This document shows positions 6,493-8,575 of a stretch of DNA of 8,575 bases, in pieces. The notes under the pieces were generated by a model, which did no database searches, had not been told where the DNA came from, and worked only from the letters and a program-made list of their open reading frames with translations. The DNA lies in NCBI GenBank assembly GCA_015657435.1, contig JADLKH010000003.1, forward strand, positions 440,150 through 448,724. The letters run 5' to 3'. Position 1 is the first letter of the stretch. Every line of letters starts with the position of its first letter. Made by a program: the position numbers and the translations under genes. Origin of the DNA: Synergistales bacterium. GTDB lineage: Bacteria; Synergistota; Synergistia; Synergistales; 79-D21.

Positions 6493-6627
6493 CGGTCACC
6501 GGTTGGAAATGGGGTTCACCTTCCCCTAACCGCAATTAGCATCGGTTGAGGCGGAGCATGAAAAACTAAAAGAAAAGTCGGTTAACTTTAAAGCAATAAA
6601 ACGATAGCCACGATGGGGAACTTCACA

Positions 6628-6676
6628 GTTCGTTAGGATTATACGAACGAGACCGTTGTTTAGCATTGGCAAAACC
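6628..6676 (-). repeat. Module C copy 1: 49-bp element upstream of the TRAP operon
   Basis: Read on the minus strand, this matches 8128-8176 on the plus strand at 41 of 49 bases by hand count, with no gaps. Shared blocks include TGCTAAACAACGGT, CGTTCGTATAAT and CGAAC. Within it CGTTCG and CGAAC arms form an inverted repeat (GTTCG-N11-CGAAC read on the plus strand) around the TATAAT. The pair flanks the CdaR-family gene and points outward toward the TRAP and GrdE operons. Confidence 0.9.
6638..6666 (-). promoter_or_regulatory. Distal promoter of the TRAP operon, candidate CdaR-family target
   Basis: On the minus strand a perfect TATAAT (6643-6638) lies 17 bases after ATGCTA (6666-6661), a poor -35 with three of six consensus bases. 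A weak -35 beside a perfect -10 and conserved flanking arms suggests an activator-dependent promoter. Predicted start is near 6631. The same layout is found in front of the GrdE gene. Confidence 0.6.
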
Positions 6677-6716
6677 GCTAAACTTTGGGCACGGAAGATG
6701 CGGAGTTGTTGTGCAA

Positions 6717-6761
6717 ATCGCCAAAAGGCCGACCGCATTCGGCGGTCGGCCTTTTGGCGAT
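6717..6761 (-). terminator. Rho-independent terminator of the CdaR-family gene
   Basis: A perfect 20-bp stem, arms 6717-6736 and 6742-6761, with loop ATTCG. The core is GGCCGACCGC/GCGGTCGGCC flanked by AAAA and TTTT, so it can work in both directions. It starts about 18 bases after the stop codon of the CdaR-family gene and separates it from the TRAP promoters. Confidence 0.9.
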
Positions 6762-6778
6762 GTCCTGCGAAAATTTCT

Positions 6779-8014
6779 CTATTCGAGGTCCTTGCCGGGG
6801 GGAGGGCAATGCAGGTCCCTCAGCAGCAGGGAAAGGGTCAGCCTGAAGAGTCCTCCCGTTTCCTTCAGGTCGGCCCCGCACAGGGAGCTGATTTTCTCGA
6901 TGCGGTAGGAAAGGGTGTTCCTGTGGATGCCCAGCCTTTCGGCGACCTCTCCGGGCCGGCAGGGGGAGGCGATCCATTCGCGGAGGGTCTTCTCCATTTC
7001 CTCGTTCCACAAGGGCGAGTCGTAAAGGGGATCGAGGGTCCGGTCCACCGCCGCCTGGGCGTTCGTCCGGTTCAGGGAGAGCAGAAGTTCTTCCAGAACG
7101 TAGTCCCGGATGTCGTGAATATTCGTCTCGTTTCGCAGTTTTTTGCCGATGGTGATGGCTTTCCAGGCTCCTTGGTAGGAGTCCCGATACTCTTCGAGCG
7201 TGGCGACAAGTCCGCCGATCCCGATGGAGACCGTGTATCCCTTCTCCGACAGGATCCTGAGAGTCTCGTTTGCCTTCGATCGGACCTTTTCCCCGTAATC
7301 TTTTCCCGGGGAAGGCATGGGAACGGATTGCAGGACGATGTACTTGTCGGAGCCGATGTTGGAGACGAGGTCCTGTGGATCGCCAAACACGGTCCGGATG
7401 TCCTTCAGGATCATCGTCTTGATGGTCTGTACCCGCAGTTCGGCGTCGTGTCCGTACGTTTCTTCCTCCAGCACCTCGCTCACGACTTTCCCGAATCCCC
7501 TGATGTCGATCAGAAGGGCGATCCTGGGCAGGGAAAGGTCATACCCGAGGCTGTTGCCCTGGGCATGAAGGACGCTTTCGTTCATGTCCCTCGGGTCGAA
7601 GGAGACCAGCTGCTGAATCAGGCTGGCTACCGCGCTTTCCCGCAGGTGGGAGGATTCCTGCAGGGCTCTTTCCCTTAGAAACAGCTCGGCTTCCTTCTGC
7701 ACGAGGTGTCCGTACTTCCGCACTTCGGCCGGGGCTCCCGATATTCCGATCGTGCCCATGATCCGTTTGCCCAGGCGGATGGGAAGGCAGATCCCGGGCT
7801 TGACCTTCATGACCGCGGCCTGATCCTCATCAAGGCTTTCCGCGACGCCCCTCCTGATGATCTCAAGCGAATGGGCATGGAGGCATCCGATCCGTCCCGG
7901 GTCGTTTGCCCCGATGATGATTCCCTCATTGTCCGTGATGAGCACGTCATAGCCGATGATCTGGTGGGTTGCGTCCACCAGGGCCTGCGCGGATTTCAAG
8001 AGGATGTCGATCAT
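6779..8014 (-). CDS. CdaR-family (sugar diacid regulator type) transcriptional regulator
   Basis: A 411-residue protein. Residues ~3-133 are the diacid recognition domain, with ITDNEGIIIGANDPGRIGCLH (~26-46) and ICLPIRLGKRIMGTIGISG (~75-93) resembling E. coli CdaR. A divergent GGDEF-like middle domain (~160-300) follows, with VSIGIGG at ~262-268. The C-terminal PucR-type helix-turn-helix (~350-400) carries HRNTLSYRIEKI at 364-375. E. coli CdaR activates glucarate/glycerate genes; here the ligand is unknown and may be an amino-acid-related or dicarboxylic compound. The start is the ATG at 8014, with GGGAGGGG six bases upstream; an upstream in-frame TTG at 8095 would add 27 residues that do not resemble the family. 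It stands alone between the TRAP operon and a divergent GrdE gene, each with a copy of the same 49-bp promoter element, which makes it the likely regulator of both. Confidence 0.92.
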   Translation of the reverse strand: MIDILLKSAQALVDATHQIIGYDVLITDNEGIIIGANDPGRIGCLHAHSLEIIRRGVAESLDEDQAAVMKVKPGICLPIRLGKRIMGTIGISGAPAEVRKYGHLVQKEAELFLRERALQESSHLRESAVASLIQQLVSFDPRDMNESVLHAQGNSLGYDLSLPRIALLIDIRGFGKVVSEVLEEETYGHDAELRVQTIKTMILKDIRTVFGDPQDLVSNIGSDKYIVLQSVPMPSPGKDYGEKVRSKANETLRILSEKGYTVSIGIGGLVATLEEYRDSYQGAWKAITIGKKLRNETNIHDIRDYVLEELLLSLNRTNAQAAVDRTLDPLYDSPLWNEEMEKTLREWIASPCRPGEVAERLGIHRNTLSYRIEKISSLCGADLKETGGLFRLTLSLLLRDLHCPPPGKDLE

Positions 8015-8107
8015 CGTTTTCCCCTCCCTGGGGCCGGTAGGCCCGGATACCCGGGACGCCGTTCCGGCTCTCCCGATACTTGTGAAGATGCACAAAAAAG
8101 CGAGCCT

Positions 8108-8136
8108 ATTTTAGCAGAATGTTCAGAGGTTTTCCT
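8108..8136 (-). promoter_or_regulatory. Candidate promoter of the CdaR-family gene
   Basis: On the minus strand TGCTAAAAT gives an extended -10 with TAAAAT at 8113-8108. AGGAAA lies 17 bases upstream as a weak -35. Predicted start is near 8101, about 87 bases before the ATG. It overlaps the edge of the 49-bp element at 8128-8176, so the divergent promoters could be controlled together. Confidence 0.5.
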
Positions 8137-8176
8137 AGTGCTAAACAACGGTACCGTTCGTATAATTCTGGCGAAC
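8128..8176 (+). repeat. Module C copy 2: 49-bp element upstream of the GrdE gene
   Basis: Matches the minus strand of 6676-6628 at 41 of 49 bases. This copy also contains a perfect 12-bp palindrome AACGGTACCGTT (8147-8158) in the promoter spacer, which is imperfect in the other copy, and the CGTTCG/CGAAC arms around TATAAT. Confidence 0.9.
8138..8166 (+). promoter_or_regulatory. Promoter of the GrdE-family operon, candidate CdaR-family target
   Basis: GTGCTA (weak -35, three of six) is followed after 17 bases by a perfect TATAAT at 8161-8166. Predicted start is near 8173, leaving a leader of about 150 bases. No riboswitch-like fold was recognised in that leader. Confidence 0.6.
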
Positions 8177-8207
8177 AAAGAATTCGCCTCGACTTTGTTG
8201 TTTTGTT

Positions 8208-8236
8208 TTGTCAAAATTTATTAAGTTTTCTTTGAT
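8208..8236 (+). promoter_or_regulatory. Possible second promoter before the GrdE gene
   Basis: TTGTCA, a 17-base AT-rich spacer, then TTTGAT, four of six for the -10. It lies in an AT-rich island at 8190-8240. The boxes are only moderate and there is no second copy to support it. Confidence 0.3.
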
Positions 8237-8324
8237 TCGCTCGGGTCATCCGCCGGCGGCGAGGCGACGACGGCCGAAGTTTCGTTCCAGCGCAACGCGA
8301 GATGAAAAAGTGGGGGGATCTTCG

Positions 8325-8575
8325 GTGAGGCTCGAACTTTGCCACGCGTTTGTCAGGGATGTCCAGTGGGGCGACCGAACTGCCCTGAACGAGGGCGTCC
8401 TGCGGGTGAACAAGGCTGCGGCGCTGGATCTGCTGTCTGGTGAAAAACGGTTTTCGGCCGTTGACCTCGACCTGGCACGGCCCGGTGAAAGCGTGAGGAT
8501 CATTCCGGTCAAGGACGTGATCGAACCCCGCTGCAAATTGTCCGGGAAGGGGGAATGCTTCCCCGGAATCATCGG
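8325..8575 (+). CDS. grdE: Glycine/sarcosine/betaine reductase component B alpha/beta proprotein, N-terminal part
   Basis: Eighty-three residues are visible before the right edge. The start MRLELCHAFVRDVQWGD, then LRVNKAAALDLL and RPGESVRIIPVKDVIEPR (52-69) followed by FPGIIG, is the N-terminal pattern of the GrdE/GrdG family. In that family the proprotein is cleaved to two subunits, one carrying a pyruvoyl group that binds the amine substrate; it works with a selenocysteine subunit (GrdB/F/H type), selenoprotein A and component C to reduce glycine, sarcosine or betaine to acetyl phosphate. The cleavage-site cysteine lies beyond the window. The GTG at 8325 is chosen because it gives the family start MRLE and has GGGGGA upstream; another in-frame GTG at 8310 adds five untypical residues. 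Unusual cysteines occur at positions 6, 70 and 78. Which substrate paralogue it is cannot be told from this part. Confidence 0.87.
   Translation, partial: MRLELCHAFVRDVQWGDRTALNEGVLRVNKAAALDLLSGEKRFSAVDLDLARPGESVRIIPVKDVIEPRCKLSGKGECFPGII

Larger units (their letters stand above)
6351..6500 (-). repeat. Module R copy 2: duplicated rpiR promoter and 5' end
   Basis: Collinear with 1941-2090, 117 of 150 bases identical by hand count and no gaps. The -35, -10, 17-base spacing, palindrome and ATG are all preserved, while the coding extension past about 20 codons is not. Confidence 0.93.
6215..6778 (-). promoter_or_regulatory. Long intergenic control region upstream of the TRAP operon
   Basis: This 564-base stretch has no full gene. 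From the dctP side it holds a decayed rpiR 5' fragment (6260-6406), a palindrome (6432-6450), a sigma70-type promoter (6464-6492), an AT-rich stretch of no recognised content (6501-6627), the 49-bp element shared with the GrdE promoter (6628-6676), and the terminator of the CdaR-family gene (6717-6761). Transcripts from the two promoters would have leaders of roughly 240 and 415 bases. Confidence 0.8.

Noticed and set aside
6686..6704. Sigma54-like GG-N10-GC pattern (GGCACG...ATGC) on the plus strand
   Set aside because: It matches the consensus only partly and would drive transcription straight into a terminator about 20 bases later, with no gene to serve.
6526..6738. 70-codon minus-strand frame, whose LNNGLVRIIL resembles LNNGTVRIIL in a plus-strand frame near 8138-8170
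   Set aside because: The peptide similarity is explained by the shared 49-bp promoter element; neither frame has a ribosome site and both cross promoter boxes or a terminator.
6640..6760. Small RNA on the plus strand between the 49-bp element and the bidirectional terminator
   Set aside because: The consensus -10 of the element (TATAAT) is on the minus strand; the plus strand offers only TATACG with no usable -35.
6656..7678. Plus-strand open frame opposite the CdaR-family gene
   Set aside because: It runs through the strong terminator stem and antisense to a well-recognised regulator, with no domain of its own.
8209..8214. TTGACA on the minus strand as -35 of the CdaR-family gene
   Set aside because: The bases at the right distance (CGAGGC) do not form a -10; the extended -10 at 8108-8113 is a better candidate.
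8177..8324. Glycine or other riboswitch in the GrdE leader
   Set aside because: No glycine-aptamer-like conserved core, paired terminator or anti-terminator could be recognised in the ~150 bases.
1..8575. CRISPR array, tRNA/rRNA genes or transposase
   Set aside because: No regularly spaced repeats, no cloverleaf or rRNA-like stretches and no transposase-like protein were seen in either strand.

Overview
The window looks like part of an amino-acid catabolism locus from a GC-rich anaerobic bacterium. The start of a glycine/sarcosine/betaine reductase component B proprotein (GrdE family) at the right edge, a complete TRAP importer and several amino-acid enzymes suggest an amino-acid fermenter, for example of Synergistota type. 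The phylum is an inference from gene content. All genes except the last are on the minus strand.

Layout, left to right. (1) Positions 1-1996 hold an operon read right to left: an RpiR-family regulator, RidA, and the first 214 residues of a CyuA/L-cysteine desulfidase family enzyme that runs off the left edge. (2) Positions 2138-6214 hold a second minus-strand operon: DctP-type binding protein, DctQ, DctM, then an ornithine cyclodeaminase/mu-crystallin family enzyme. (3) Positions 6215-6778 are a 564-base intergenic control region. (4) Positions 6779-8014 encode a CdaR-family (sugar-diacid type) regulator with a strong terminator. (5) Positions 8015-8324 are a divergent promoter region. (6) From 8325, on the plus strand, a GrdE-family gene runs off the right edge.

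The most notable structure is regulatory and is visible directly in the bases. Two different control modules are each present twice. Module R is the rpiR promoter, a palindrome just downstream of it, and the first ~18 codons of rpiR (1941-2090). It recurs without gaps at an offset of exactly 4410 bases (6351-6500) in front of the TRAP operon, where the coding part has decayed into a 48-codon remnant. Module C is a 49-bp element containing a perfect TATAAT. It occurs once upstream of the GrdE gene on the plus strand (8128-8176) and once, inverted, upstream of the TRAP operon on the minus strand (6628-6676), on either side of the CdaR-family gene. The TRAP operon therefore appears to have two tandem promoters: a distal one shared with the reductase genes and a proximal one shared with the rpiR-ridA-cyuA operon.

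Working model (inference): the TRAP system imports an amino-acid-like or carboxylate substrate; the OCD-family enzyme, RidA and the CyuA-like enzyme handle imine or ammonia-releasing steps; and the Grd complex uses the substrate or a product as electron acceptor. The CdaR and RpiR regulators coordinate uptake with the two catabolic branches. One anomaly stands out: dctQ has no in-frame stop near its expected end, while a stop in the -1 frame lies just before dctM, which suggests a frameshift.
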